DNA of 64,000 nucleotides from Flavobacterium piscisymbiosum (GCF_020905295.1 NZ_JAJJMM010000001.1:1550001-1614000); one strand, 5' to 3'; shown: positions 1 to 8,445, counted from the stretch's first letter. The notes: generated by a model not told the origin, from the letters alone. Numbers and translations: made by a program.

Positions 1-913
1 TCGCGCTTTCATCATATTTTCGTTCATCAAAAAGAAGCAATGCTTTTTCATAATACAATTTTGCCAATTTTCGAGGTTGTTGATTCGGAATCTCTATAAC
101 GAGTTTTTCTGCTTTTTCTAAATAGTTATCCGCGACATCAAATTGTTGTCTCTGACGGTTAAGTGTTGCCAGATTTCGATAAGAATTGGATAAAGTTTCT
201 GATTGTTGCTTTTCATTTTTTAAATAATTTATGGCAGACTCAAAAGCATTTTCAGCTTTTTGATAAATTTCAGGATGCATTAAATTTCCAGCTGAGCTCA
301 GGACGTAATTATTCCCCAGATTATTCAATAAAATCCCTTTCTGAGAATTCGATAATTTTTCTGTTTTTAAAGTGTTTTTTAATAATTCAATCGCCAGAGA
401 AATCTTGCCGGAACTCTGATACACATTCGATAAATTCAAAATCGCAGCAAACTTTTGTTTTGGAGCGTCTGGATAGTTTTTAGAAGTATTTATGATGAAA
501 AAGTATTGCTTAATGGTATTTTCGGCGCTGTCATAATCGCCCAAAATAGTATATAAATTGCCAAGAGGTTTTAGGCAAAATTCGATGATATCGTAATCGC
601 TAAGTTTATTTTTTTGATAAATCTGCCAGGCTTTCTCGTAACTTGCAATCGCTTTTTCGGTTTGCCCGAATTGGTTTTCATAATAGGCTTGATTGCAGTT
701 TAGAACTACAATCGCTAATAATTCATCTTTGGTTTTTGGTTTTGGATTTCTCCAAAAATCAGTTTCAAGATGGGTTAAATTTTGTAACGCTTTCACGGAA
801 GGATGAGCAACAAAAACATCAACTGCATTGTATATTTTATCTTCCTGACTCTGTCCGAAAACATTCAGATTTATAAAAAGAAAGATTAAACCATATAAGT
901 TATATAAGTTCAT
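1..913 (-). CDS. Secreted TPR-repeat protein, C-terminus beyond window
   Basis: An open minus-strand frame runs from an ATG at 913 off the left edge, giving 304 complete codons. The N-terminus (MNLYNLYGLIFLFINLNVFG, then QSQED) is a signal peptide with cleavage before Gln, as is common in this phylum. The rest is helical with repeated Ala/Tyr/Asn patterns typical of tetratricopeptide repeats (for example segments reading EKAIASYEKAW and ENAFESAINYL), so a periplasmic or exported protein-protein interaction domain is likely. In this phylum such TPR arrays often precede a CHAT protease domain; that end is not visible, so a CHAT domain is only a guess. The start codon lies inside the left arm of a long inverted repeat. 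It is downstream of a PKD/outer-membrane gene on the same strand and probably belongs to the ECF-sigma locus to its right. Confidence 0.8.
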   Translation of the reverse strand, partial: MNLYNLYGLIFLFINLNVFGQSQEDKIYNAVDVFVAHPSVKALQNLTHLETDFWRNPKPKTKDELLAIVVLNCNQAYYENQFGQTEKAIASYEKAWQIYQKNKLSDYDIIEFCLKPLGNLYTILGDYDSAENTIKQYFFIINTSKNYPDAPKQKFAAILNLSNVYQSSGKISLAIELLKNTLKTEKLSNSQKGILLNNLGNNYVLSSAGNLMHPEIYQKAENAFESAINYLKNEKQQSETLSNSYRNLATLNRQRQQFDVADNYLEKAEKLVIEIPNQQPRKLAKLYYEKALLLFDERKYDESA

Positions 914-1096
914 ATTATATTGGTACGCATAATTTTAAAGTTAAGGCATAAAGTGCATATTACAATTATGTTGATATGCTTTTGTCTGTCTGAGCGAAGT
1001 CGAAGACCTTTTCTATAAGCCTTCGACTTCGCTCAGGGTGACATTTGTATTTAATAAAACAAAGTAAATAATATGAACTTATATAACTTATATGGT
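890..1096. repeat. Nested palindromic element with 29-bp outer arms
   Basis: Outer arms 890-918 and 1068-1096 are perfect 29-bp inverted copies, made of ATATAAG-type units. Inside lies a second perfect 16-bp inverted repeat, 990-1005 (CTGAGCGAAGTCGAAG) and 1021-1036, with a 15-nt loop. The left outer arm contains the start codon and first residues of the TPR gene. The inner hairpin motif recurs at 10202 and 59692, and the outer-arm family recurs at 13636-13855. I infer a mobile or amplified intergenic repeat that may also act as a terminator between two minus-strand genes. Confidence 0.8.
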
Positions 1097-1105
1097 GAAA
1101 AAAAA

Positions 1106-3058
1106 TTAAAACTTCCATATCCCGTAAAACTGAAAATAATTAAAATTCTGTTCAAAATTCATCACGTAGCGCGCCCCTAAACTCGGTCCAATTCTAGCGA
1201 AACCTAATGTTAAGTCAAATAAAAGTCCGGTTTTAAGATTCACAAACGAATTTTTGACTGAGCTTGATTCGGTTCTTGTATCCATTAAAAACTGATCGGT
1301 TCCACCTTCGAAACTTTCAATTTTTTTGTTGGTAGTTTGTTCAGACGAAACATCAAAATTGGTCTGGACTCCCACACCAACACCAATATAATTATTAATG
1401 TTGTATCGAATCAAAACCGGAATTTCCCAGTTTACACTTTTGTTTTCTGTGGTTGTTGTCGTGCGTTGAAATTGTTTTACGCCATTTGGGTTTACCACAT
1501 TTTGATCGACAACTGTTGCAGCACTTTCGTATTTATTAATGGCGTTCAGCCATTCGGCCTGCCAATAAAAACGATACGATTTAAAAGGCGAAATTGTGGC
1601 GCCCACAAAATAACTAGTCGATTTTTCGAGATCAGGATATACATTATACCCCGCTTTTGCACCAATCGAAATTCCGGGAAGGAATCGGGTGGTGGCGTAA
1701 TTGGTAATTATGGGTTCGTTTTTATCAAAGATAATCGCCGTTCTGCTTCGGGTTTTTACCTTATGAAAATCCTCGGCAAATTTCATCGAGTATTTTACAA
1801 AACCTTTGGTAGAATCTTTTTCGTGTACATTTTTTTGTTCGCTTCCGGGTAAATAAATGTTTTTGAACGTAAAAAAGATTTGATTTTTTTTGATAATGGT
1901 ATCCAAACAACTTACAGTAGGAACTTCATCTTTTGGACAAATCGGACATTTAGGATACATATCTTCGACCTTAAATGTTTTTTTGTCGAACATATCCGGA
2001 ACATCCGTTTCTAAGCGAATCATTCTTGCCGGACCTTCGCCGTTGTTTTGGAAACGGGTTTTGAAATTTACTCGTTTAAAACGAACTAATCTATAATTCA
2101 TAAAACTTCCGTTAGATCCCATTTTGTTCGGATCGTGAGAAGTTACGATTTCCATTTCGAGATTTTTTATTTTGTGGTTTTTATAACTTCTGTTGGGTAC
2201 AAAAATCCCTCGCATTGTAACCGTTGCGCTGGTATCTTTAATCATTTGCGGAGTGGTTTTAAACGTATAAAAAACATTGTGTGTTTCGTTAGGATTTACA
2301 TCATCAAATTCTAAGATCGAAACGTTATGATAGGTTTTATTAGCGTCTAATAGTGAAGCGTCGAGATCTTCTTCGGTGGTGGTGTTTCGGTATTTTTTGG
2401 TTTTGAAATTACTTTCGGCGGAAGCCAGATAATTGTTAGAATCATCAAGATCAGTAACAGCAGCAATTGTTTTTTCTTTTATTTCACGTTCGTTTGCATA
2501 GGTTCGAAAGTCTGTTAGTTCGAAATTGTTACTTTTAAATTGCTTTTCATTATAAAACAAATAAAGCTTTCCGCTCGATACATAATTCTCCAGATTTTGA
2601 TAACCTACTACGACTACCATTTCCTGCTCCGGAATAGGATCGCAATTTTTGAGGATCGCAAATCCGTTTTGGTCGGCTATTGAGGTAATATCTTTATAGT
2701 TAGTATCGGTAATATCGTTGACAGCTACTTTTTTTGGTCGTGTCGCAGGAGGTTTTCCGTTGTCGTAATTGTTGGTTACGGCAAGTCTTGTGGTGTATGT
2801 TCCTTTGTTTTTATAGACGTGTTTGGGTTCGGCTTCTTTGCTGTAATGTCCGTCGCCTAGTTCCCATAAATATGAATAACTGGGTTTTGGCGCACCTGCA
2901 ATTGGTATCAATGGCGGGGTTTCGGGTTTGTAAGTAACCGCATTTCCGTTTTGTATAAAAACGATATTAGCTCTACGGGTTATGGTGTCTTTTACTTTGG
3001 TTTGTGAGTAAGAGAAGATAGAAAAAAGAAGAAAGAGAATAGATGATAGTGGTTTCAT
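1106..3058 (-). CDS. Secreted PKD-domain protein with outer-membrane barrel-like C-terminus
   Basis: 650 aa. Residues 1-19 are a signal peptide ending in SYSQ. Residues about 45-100 form a PKD domain: WELGDG at 65-70, then HVYKNKGTYTTRLAV, the classical beta-sandwich signature. The middle (about 130-450) is an unrecognised beta-rich region with a Cys cluster (CPICP) near 375. The last 190 residues alternate hydrophobic and polar residues, contain Gly-Tyr/Gly-Val strands, and end in IWKF with a terminal aromatic, as expected for an outer-membrane barrel. It probably sits in the outer membrane with the PKD part in the periplasm. It is followed on the same strand by the TPR gene and preceded by a lipoprotein gene, so an envelope complex or stress-sensing role is plausible but unproven. 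Confidence 0.75.
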   Translation of the reverse strand: MKPLSSILFLLFSIFSYSQTKVKDTITRRANIVFIQNGNAVTYKPETPPLIPIAGAPKPSYSYLWELGDGHYSKEAEPKHVYKNKGTYTTRLAVTNNYDNGKPPATRPKKVAVNDITDTNYKDITSIADQNGFAILKNCDPIPEQEMVVVVGYQNLENYVSSGKLYLFYNEKQFKSNNFELTDFRTYANEREIKEKTIAAVTDLDDSNNYLASAESNFKTKKYRNTTTEEDLDASLLDANKTYHNVSILEFDDVNPNETHNVFYTFKTTPQMIKDTSATVTMRGIFVPNRSYKNHKIKNLEMEIVTSHDPNKMGSNGSFMNYRLVRFKRVNFKTRFQNNGEGPARMIRLETDVPDMFDKKTFKVEDMYPKCPICPKDEVPTVSCLDTIIKKNQIFFTFKNIYLPGSEQKNVHEKDSTKGFVKYSMKFAEDFHKVKTRSRTAIIFDKNEPIITNYATTRFLPGISIGAKAGYNVYPDLEKSTSYFVGATISPFKSYRFYWQAEWLNAINKYESAATVVDQNVVNPNGVKQFQRTTTTTENKSVNWEIPVLIRYNINNYIGVGVGVQTNFDVSSEQTTNKKIESFEGGTDQFLMDTRTESSSVKNSFVNLKTGLLFDLTLGFARIGPSLGARYVMNFEQNFNYFQFYGIWKF

Positions 3059-3071
3059 AACTAGTGGTTTT

Positions 3072-3141
3072 TAGCCCTGATAGGAGCGATATCCTTTTGT
3101 GTCCGCTGCGGCGGAAGGAAAAGATATAGCGGATAGCAGGA
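3072..3141. repeat. Dispersed GATATCC hairpin repeat, copy 1
   Basis: The segment runs TAGCCCTGATAGGAGCGATA then a hairpin (ATATCCTTTT pairing with AAAAGATAT, inner CCGC/GCGG) and ends in an AGC..ATAGCAGGA tail. A homologous copy with a different loop stem lies at 28387-28455. Stem sequences differ between the copies while pairing is kept, which suggests structure is selected. It lies between two minus-strand genes. Confidence 0.7.
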
Positions 3142-3190
3142 TTAGCTTCTGAAAATCATCAGAATTAATTTTAAAACTGGATTAAATGTA

Positions 3191-3221
3191 AAAAAAAGTG
3201 ATGAGCAAATCACCACTTTTT
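3191..3221 (-). terminator. Rho-independent terminator after the lipoprotein gene
   Basis: Read on the minus strand, AAAAAGTGGTGA, a short TTTGC loop, TCATCACTTTTTT. The stem is followed by a T-run and lies 20 bp past the stop codon at 3241. Confidence 0.8.
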
Positions 3222-3240
3222 CTTAAAAGTATTTTGTAAG

Positions 3241-4233
3241 TTACTGAATAGCATTGATTGCCGCTATCAGTTGAGCTTCGGTGCCGACTGTTGTTTCGGC
3301 TAAAGTAAAGGTGTAAACATCGTTGGCAGCAACGGTTACGGCTTTGATTGCATAACGCCATTGACCATTAGATTCGGTTGCAAAAATCACGTGACATTTT
3401 AAACCAATCGGAATTTGACCATAGTGTTCGCTGAATAATCCTGCAGGCGTATAAGTATCTAATTTTGCTAATGCATTTGTTCCTTCGCCATCGTATGATA
3501 GGTAAACGGCGCTATTGTTGTTGTCGTATCCAGTAGGAGCACCTACAAGAAGGGTAGTTTTAGGTCTTGGATCGCTATAAAAACGGTCTACATTTGTCCA
3601 TCCAAAGTTGCCAAAAGTTACATAATAATTTGCTCCTTCACCTTGTACGCCACCTTTTCCGCCGCCAGTTCCGTCAGCATTTGGTTTGTTCTCTCTCCAG
3701 GCCAGTTCTCCATTATCATCGATTGTACCATTCCATAAAGTCATTGCATTGTCAAGTCCGTCTGTTAAAGCTGTTGGTACGATTAAGTTCATGCTACAAG
3801 AAGTTTTAAGTTCCACTCCGCCTTGCGTGGCTTTGATGAAGAATTCTCCGCCTGAAATCAGTAAGTTTTTCTTTCCGTCAGGCATAACTCCCATTGTAGG
3901 TTTGTTAGTGATTAACATAGTTCCTTTGTCGAAAAGTTCGATATATTCGATGTCTACAGCTCCGGTTACGGCAACTCCGTTTTTGGTCAGGCAATCTCCG
4001 TTGATGTTCAATTTAACCCCTTTTGCAGATGTTATGGTTACGACACCGGTTCCTGCAGTAATGGTAAATTTTTGTTTGTTTGCTGAAACTCCTTTTTCGC
4101 GAATGCTTTTAAAAGCTGCTGCTGTTGGAGGCAAAATAAGATTGTCTGTATTATTGTCATCGCCATTGTCGCAGCTGATGAAGGTGATAACTAATAAAAA
4201 TAAAAGTCCGATTTTTTTAAGATTTGTGTTCAT
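3241..4233 (-). CDS. Lipoprotein of unknown function
   Basis: 330 aa. The N-terminus has a Lys pair, a hydrophobic stretch and a lipobox (ITFIS-C21), followed by an Asp/Asn-rich linker (DNGDDNNTD) typical of flavobacterial surface or outer-membrane lipoproteins. The rest is beta-rich with no motif I recognise; residues 60-140 look like a carboxypeptidase-regulatory or Ig-like sandwich (ITSAKGVKLNINGDCLTKNG). Two copies of the bipartite GGGTAACAA-N13-TTGATATA motif lie 77 and 147 bp upstream of the start and point towards it, so I infer control by the sigma factor at 4982. It ends in a clear terminator, so it is probably transcribed alone. Confidence 0.7.
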   Translation of the reverse strand: MNTNLKKIGLLFLLVITFISCDNGDDNNTDNLILPPTAAAFKSIREKGVSANKQKFTITAGTGVVTITSAKGVKLNINGDCLTKNGVAVTGAVDIEYIELFDKGTMLITNKPTMGVMPDGKKNLLISGGEFFIKATQGGVELKTSCSMNLIVPTALTDGLDNAMTLWNGTIDDNGELAWRENKPNADGTGGGKGGVQGEGANYYVTFGNFGWTNVDRFYSDPRPKTTLLVGAPTGYDNNNSAVYLSYDGEGTNALAKLDTYTPAGLFSEHYGQIPIGLKCHVIFATESNGQWRYAIKAVTVAANDVYTFTLAETTVGTEAQLIAAINAIQ

Positions 4234-4309
4234 AATTTCTAGTTTTATAAATCTGTCCTGATGGTTTCAGGTGGTTTTCAGATTTTGGTTAATTATAGTT
4301 TTATATTCT

Positions 4310-4339
4310 TATATCAATTTGGGTTTGATATTGTTACCC
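4310..4339 (-). promoter_or_regulatory. Putative ECF-sigma promoter, copy 1
   Basis: On the minus strand GGGTAACAA (4339-4331), 13-nt spacer, TTGATATA (4317-4310). The same two blocks with exactly 13 nt between them occur at 4380-4409 and 4895-4924, all in one orientation. This copy is 77 bp upstream of the lipoprotein start. The assignment to an ECF sigma factor is inferred from its proximity to the gene at 4982. Confidence 0.55.
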
Positions 4340-4379
4340 TTGGTTTTAAAAATTCTCTTTTCTATTGGTGTTCTGATGT

Positions 4380-4409
4380 TATATCAACTGGCGTATAAAA
4401 TTGTTACCC
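4380..4409 (-). promoter_or_regulatory. Putative ECF-sigma promoter, copy 2
   Basis: Same GGGTAACAA-N13-TTGATATA arrangement, exactly 70 bp upstream of copy 1, while the spacer sequences differ. It could be a tandem promoter or a second binding site for the lipoprotein gene. It lies just past the stop of the gene ending at 4427. Confidence 0.55.
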
Positions 4410-4426
4410 CTGTTTTTAATTTTTTT

Positions 4427-4732
4427 TTAATTTTCTTTTGAAAGGCATTTGTCTTCAAATAAATTTCCGTCTTCATCTATGGCAACCAGAATGTTTTTCT
4501 TCCGCGAAAGCGTAATACTTAAATAAATCCATACAATCGCCCAAAGACCGAATGTGATACAGGTAAGAAACAAATGAAGAGAATGCCTGATTGCCTTTTT
4601 TTCTTTGGATAAAACCACGTAAGGCAGTTTCTCATTATGTTCTGTGATTACAAAACCATTGCGTGTTTTGGCAGAAATCATTTGGTTGAACTGATCCAGA
4701 TTTTTTTCGTTTATAAATTGATAGGTTTCCAT
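4427..4732 (-). CDS. Small membrane protein of unknown function
   Basis: 101 aa. The N-terminal half is soluble and charged; residues about 50-75 (HLFLTCITFGLWAIVWIYLS) form one membrane segment followed by a basic SRKK, so the N-terminus may be outside or the segment may be a re-entrant hairpin. A short acidic C-terminal tail follows. No family recognised. It is transcribed divergently from the sigma gene at 4982. One bipartite GGGTAACAA-N13-TTGATATA motif lies 163 bp upstream in its direction, which suggests it belongs to the same regulon as the lipoprotein. Confidence 0.6.
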   Translation of the reverse strand: METYQFINEKNLDQFNQMISAKTRNGFVITEHNEKLPYVVLSKEKKAIRHSLHLFLTCITFGLWAIVWIYLSITLSRKKNILVAIDEDGNLFEDKCLSKEN

Positions 4733-4894
4733 TTCTCTTAATTTTTATTATTGTTTTTAGAAAAGGTTTTGCCGCAAACTCCATGAATTTTAAATTTCAA
4801 TAATTAGAAAATCTGTGACAATCTGTTTTGATCCGTTTAATCTGTGGGTCATCTCTCATTACATTTTATTAATGCTAAAAGACTTTTGTTACGT

Positions 4895-4924
4895 TATATC
4901 AACCTCATATGTTAATTGTTACCC
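4895..4924 (-). promoter_or_regulatory. Putative ECF-sigma promoter, copy 3
   Basis: Third copy of GGGTAACAA-N13-TTGATATA, in the intergenic space between the divergent genes at 4732 (minus) and 4982 (plus). Orientation matches copies 1 and 2, so it should drive the minus-strand gene. Overlap with the sigma-gene promoter region would also allow autoregulation. Confidence 0.55.
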
Positions 4925-4981
4925 TATATTGTGAAATTTATTTACAATTGTTTTTTAAATTAGCTACAAAAAGTTTTTTTT

Positions 4982-5563
4982 ATGGGCAAAACGAAAATTC
5001 ATCCTGATCAAATGTATATTGAAGGACTTGCGGCAAATGACTCGGCAATTATTCAGACGATTTACAAAAAGTTTGTTCCAAAAGTGGTGATGTTCATTAT
5101 GAATAATTCAGGTGATAAAGAACATGCACAGGATGTGGTTCAGGAAATTATGATTTTACTTTTTAATCAGGCCAAAGCCAATACACTACAGTTAACTTGC
5201 CCGTTTGATGCGTACTTTTTTTTATTGTGTAAGAGAAAATGGCTGAACGAACTCAAAAAAACATCGAACAAAGGGGTAACAATTAATGAAGATGTTTTAT
5301 CTATGAATGAATCTGCATCTGAACTGATTACTCACACAGAAGAATTTGATGAAAAACAGCAGCTTTTTGATACGATGTTTCTAAAATTAGGAGATAAATG
5401 TCAGGAGTTGTTAAAACTGAGTTTCACCACTAAAACTATGGAAGAAGTGGCAGAAAAACTGAATGTAACTTACGGTTACGTTCGAAAAAAGAAATCGTTA
5501 TGTGTGGGGCAGTTAACGCAGTGGATTCAGGAAGCCAAAAATTTTAAATCGCTAAAAAAATAA
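4982..5563 (+). CDS. ECF-type RNA polymerase sigma factor
   Basis: 193 aa, normal size for an extracytoplasmic-function sigma factor. Residues about 20-95 match sigma region 2 (IIQTIYKKFVPKVVMFIMNN, then DKEHAQDVVQEIMILLF, DAYFFLLCKRKWLNELKK). Residues about 130-185 match region 4 with its helix-turn-helix (DKCQELLKLSFTTKTMEEVA, then KLNVTYGYVRKKKSLCVGQL). There is no region 1 or 3. The next gene starts 6 bp downstream and looks like its membrane anti-sigma partner. The role is probably envelope-signal-dependent transcription of the adjacent minus-strand genes, inferred from the repeated promoter-like motif. Confidence 0.9.
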   Translation: MGKTKIHPDQMYIEGLAANDSAIIQTIYKKFVPKVVMFIMNNSGDKEHAQDVVQEIMILLFNQAKANTLQLTCPFDAYFFLLCKRKWLNELKKTSNKGVTINEDVLSMNESASELITHTEEFDEKQQLFDTMFLKLGDKCQELLKLSFTTKTMEEVAEKLNVTYGYVRKKKSLCVGQLTQWIQEAKNFKSLKK

Positions 5564-5569
5564 TTAGTC

Positions 5570-6292
5570 ATGAACGAGGAACGCTATATATTATTCGATC
5601 AATATCTTCACGGAGAAATGACTGTTGAGGAAAAAGATAGTTTTGAAAAACAATTGGCTGAAGATCATGAATTGTCTTCGGAATTTGAAACTTTCAAAGA
5701 AGTACAGTTACGCCTTACAACCAAATTTGAACACGAAGAGGAGAGAGAAGCGTTTAAAGCAAATCTAACCACGATTTCAGACAAACATTTCAATACCAAT
5801 AAGCCAAAAGTAGTTGTAATGCGTCCGTGGTATTATGCCGCCGCCGCATCGATTATTGTTTTATTTGGTTTGTTCTTTTTTGATTATAATAATCCAACTT
5901 TTGCCGATTATGATAATCCCGAAACAGCTTCGTTTGTAGAAAGAGGTGATACAAATGCAACTTTAAAAGAAGCACAAACCGCATTCAACGATGGGAAATA
6001 TGCTGCAGCAATTCCGCTTTTTGAGGAAATTCTAAAAGAAAACAAAACACCTGAAATGGAATATTTTTATGGAATTGCTTTATTAGAAGAAAGCAAATAT
6101 CCAAAAGCCGAAGCCGTTTTTAATGAATTGATATCAGGAACATCTGTTTATAAGGAGAAAGCAAAATGGAATCTTGCCTTGTCTAAACTAAAACAAAAGA
6201 AATATAAAGAGTGTAAGGAAGTCTTGCAAACCATTTCGCAGGATTATGAAAACTACGATGAAGTAGAACATCTGTTAGATGAACTGGATTAA
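5570..6292 (+). CDS. Anti-sigma-like membrane protein with periplasmic TPR
   Basis: 240 aa. Residues 1-75 are cytoplasmic and resemble the short helical N-terminus of Bacteroidota anti-sigma proteins (DQYLHGEMTVEEKDSFEKQL). One membrane segment spans about 87-104 (WYYAAAASIIVLFGLFFFD). Residues 125-240 form about three TPR units (LKEAQTAFNDGKYAAAIPLF and similar). The layout suits a protein that holds the sigma factor at the membrane while its TPR part contacts a periplasmic partner, possibly the TPR or PKD proteins encoded nearby. It starts 6 bp after the sigma gene, so the two are co-transcribed. There is no zinc-binding anti-sigma motif, so the anti-sigma role is inferred from position and layout. 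Confidence 0.75.
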   Translation: MNEERYILFDQYLHGEMTVEEKDSFEKQLAEDHELSSEFETFKEVQLRLTTKFEHEEEREAFKANLTTISDKHFNTNKPKVVVMRPWYYAAAASIIVLFGLFFFDYNNPTFADYDNPETASFVERGDTNATLKEAQTAFNDGKYAAAIPLFEEILKENKTPEMEYFYGIALLEESKYPKAEAVFNELISGTSVYKEKAKWNLALSKLKQKKYKECKEVLQTISQDYENYDEVEHLLDELD

Positions 6293-6415
6293 GTTGGGAT
6301 TTCACAAAACACAAAGAATACAAAGAGATTCGCAAAGAGGTAAAATACTTTGCGGATTTTTTTTGTTTTGCAACAACCTTCGTTAAAATTTAAAACCTTG
6401 ACAAATATGCTCAAA

Positions 6416-6670
6416 CAACAAGAAAAATCTGCGATAATCCGCGTTTTCACGAAGTGAATCCGTGTGATCCGCGTGCCATTGACTTCGCTCAATCAAAGAT
6501 AACCACACCAACAAGAAAAAATCCGCGATAATCCGTGTTTTCACGAAGTGAATCCGTGTGATCCGCGTGCCATTGACTTCGCTCAATCAAAGATAACCTC
6601 ACCAACAAGAAAAATCCGCGATAATCCGTGTTTTCACGAAGTGAATCCGTGTCATCCGCGTGCCATTGAC
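6416..6670. repeat. Three tandem copies of a ~94-bp intergenic repeat
   Basis: The anchor GCGATAATCCG occurs at 6431, 6525 and 6618, giving periods of 94 and 93 bp; the third copy is truncated. Each unit contains CACGAAGTGAATCCGTG and, in the first two, CATTGACTTCGCTCAATC. Related single copies lie at 10236-10272 (inverted) and 10403-10458. Open frames on the minus strand here are only repeat translations (residues SEVNGTRITRIH recur) and are not genes. The rest of the 6293-6795 gap holds a GCAAAG-type repeat at 6300-6360 and no gene. Confidence 0.85.
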
Positions 6671-6795
6671 CAAAACGCATTAGAAAAGACTTTTTACGTA
6701 AAGCCGTAAACACATTTAAAATTTTTATACTACATTCGGGTTTAATTTATACCACCAACAAACCAAAAACTATTTATAATTCTAACCATTATTGA

Positions 6796-8445
6796 ATGAA
6801 AAAAATTACCCTCTTTTTTCTCTTATTCTTTTCACAAATTACTTTAGTTCAAGCCAAAATCACAGAGACCGAAAAACTTACAGCAACTTGTAAAGTCTGG
6901 GGCTTTTTGAAATATTATCACCCAAAAGTTGCCAATGGAGGGGTGAATTGGGACAACCAACTTCTTGAAATTTTACCAAAAATAGAAAAAGCACAAACTC
7001 AGGCAGAATTCTCATTAGTTCTCGAAAACTGGATTGATGATCTTGGCCCGGTAATAGAAATTGCTCCTATCATTGCACCAAAAGGTGTTGAATATTTTAA
7101 TAAAAACTTTGATTTAAGTTGGTTCAATAGCCCTAAATTATTTTCGAAAAAACTTTCTAAGAAATTAAAATTTATAGAAAATAACCGATTTCAAACCGAT
7201 GAAGAAATTGGTCCCGGATATAATCCTCTTAAAAACGGAGATTATTTTAATTTGAAGTATGACAATAAAAATTCAAGAATACTTTGGATGTTTGCGTACT
7301 GGAATTTAGTAGAATATTTTTTTCCGTATAAATACCTAATGGATCAAAAATGGGATGTTACTTTAGAAAAATCACTTTCCTTAGTTCTCGCAGCAAAAGA
7401 TGAAGATGAGTTTTACACAATAGCAAAAAAAATGTCATCTAAGCTTGACGACAGTCATGTTGAATTTGTAATGTACCAGCATAGTAAACTTGAGGATTAC
7501 AGAAGGTACTTTCCTGCTGCCTGCAAAATAATTGATAACAAATTGGTAGTTACCGAAATTTTAGGAGACAGTCTGGCTCAGGCCGATGATATAAAAATAG
7601 GAGATATAATTACAAAAGTAAATGACAAAACAATTCCGGCACTTATAGATGAATACAAAGATTTGTACGCAGCTTCAAATGAACCGGTACTTTTGGATAA
7701 GGTGCTTAGAAAAATCTTAAGCGGAAATTCAGATCATGTGAATGTTGAATTTTTTAAAGACGGTAAATACACAACAAAAGCAATGACATGGTTTGATTAT
7801 CATGATTCGCACAGAAATGAATTTAAAAAAGGAGCAAAGAAGAAAAAAACAGAAAAATTTAAAGTTCTGGATAATAATATTGGCTATGTAGACATGGGAA
7901 CGCTAAAAGTACCAAATGTTGCGGATATGATCGAAGCATTAAAATCTACCAAAGCAATTGTTTTTGATATGAGAAATTATCCGCAAGGAACTTATGAAGA
8001 TATTTCTAAATTCTTAAATGCCCACGAACAAAATTTTGTAATCTATACCTATCCTGATTTTAGTTATCCGGGAAAATTTAAATGGACAGAAGGAACAATG
8101 TGCGGTTCTGAAAATAAGGACCATTATAAAGGTAAAGTGGTATTGCTGCTTAATGAACAATCTCTAAGTCAGGCAGAATGGACAGCTATGTGTTTTCAGA
8201 CTGCAGGAAACACAACAATCATTGGAAGTCAGACCGCAGGAGCAGATGGAAATGTAATAGAATTAGATTTTAAACAATTTCATACCAGATATTCGGGGAT
8301 TGGAGTTTACTATCCGGATAAGCGTGAAACGCAAAGAATAGGCATCGTTCCTGATATTGAAGTAAAACCTACTATAAAAGGTATTCAGGAAGGTAAAGAT
8401 GAAGTTCTGGATCGTGCCCTGGTATTTATTGAAACAGGGAAATAA
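6796..8445 (+). CDS. Secreted S41-family peptidase, tandem copy 1
   Basis: 549 aa. Signal peptide 1-20 (MKKITLFFLLFFSQ..VQA). Residues 25-230 form the helical N-terminal region with KVWGFLKYYHP and a second YWNLVEYFFPYKY box. Residues 237-330 are a PDZ domain (GDIITKVNDKTIPALIDEY). The C-terminal S41 domain has the nucleophile in SLSQAE (Ser458) and the GSQTAGADG loop. His221 in LDDSH fits a tricorn-like His/Ser arrangement rather than the Ser/Lys dyad of CtpA, since no Lys is seen at the usual place. It is probably a periplasmic or outer-membrane-associated protease. A paralogue follows 69 bp downstream, and the 44 bp before both starts are nearly identical, so the duplication included the upstream region. 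Confidence 0.88.
   Translation: MKKITLFFLLFFSQITLVQAKITETEKLTATCKVWGFLKYYHPKVANGGVNWDNQLLEILPKIEKAQTQAEFSLVLENWIDDLGPVIEIAPIIAPKGVEYFNKNFDLSWFNSPKLFSKKLSKKLKFIENNRFQTDEEIGPGYNPLKNGDYFNLKYDNKNSRILWMFAYWNLVEYFFPYKYLMDQKWDVTLEKSLSLVLAAKDEDEFYTIAKKMSSKLDDSHVEFVMYQHSKLEDYRRYFPAACKIIDNKLVVTEILGDSLAQADDIKIGDIITKVNDKTIPALIDEYKDLYAASNEPVLLDKVLRKILSGNSDHVNVEFFKDGKYTTKAMTWFDYHDSHRNEFKKGAKKKKTEKFKVLDNNIGYVDMGTLKVPNVADMIEALKSTKAIVFDMRNYPQGTYEDISKFLNAHEQNFVIYTYPDFSYPGKFKWTEGTMCGSENKDHYKGKVVLLLNEQSLSQAEWTAMCFQTAGNTTIIGSQTAGADGNVIELDFKQFHTRYSGIGVYYPDKRETQRIGIVPDIEVKPTIKGIQEGKDEVLDRALVFIETGK

Noticed and set aside
163..876. Plus-strand ORFs of 106 and 77 aa
   Set aside because: Both lie opposite the minus-strand TPR gene, which reads through the whole interval with a signal peptide and repeat pattern.
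4982..5563. Fourth copy of the bipartite promoter motif (GGGGTAACAATTAATG near 5275)
   Set aside because: Only the GGGTAACAA block is present; there is no TTGATATA at 13 nt and it lies in coding sequence.
6416..6670. CRISPR-like tandem repeat
   Set aside because: Only three units of about 94 bp with no unique spacers; the repeat is dispersed elsewhere as single cores.
6289..6713. Three overlapping minus-strand ORFs of 67-74 aa sharing SEVNGTRITRIH
   Set aside because: They are translations of the 94-bp tandem repeat; the shared residues come from the repeat unit, and no promoter or conserved product supports them.
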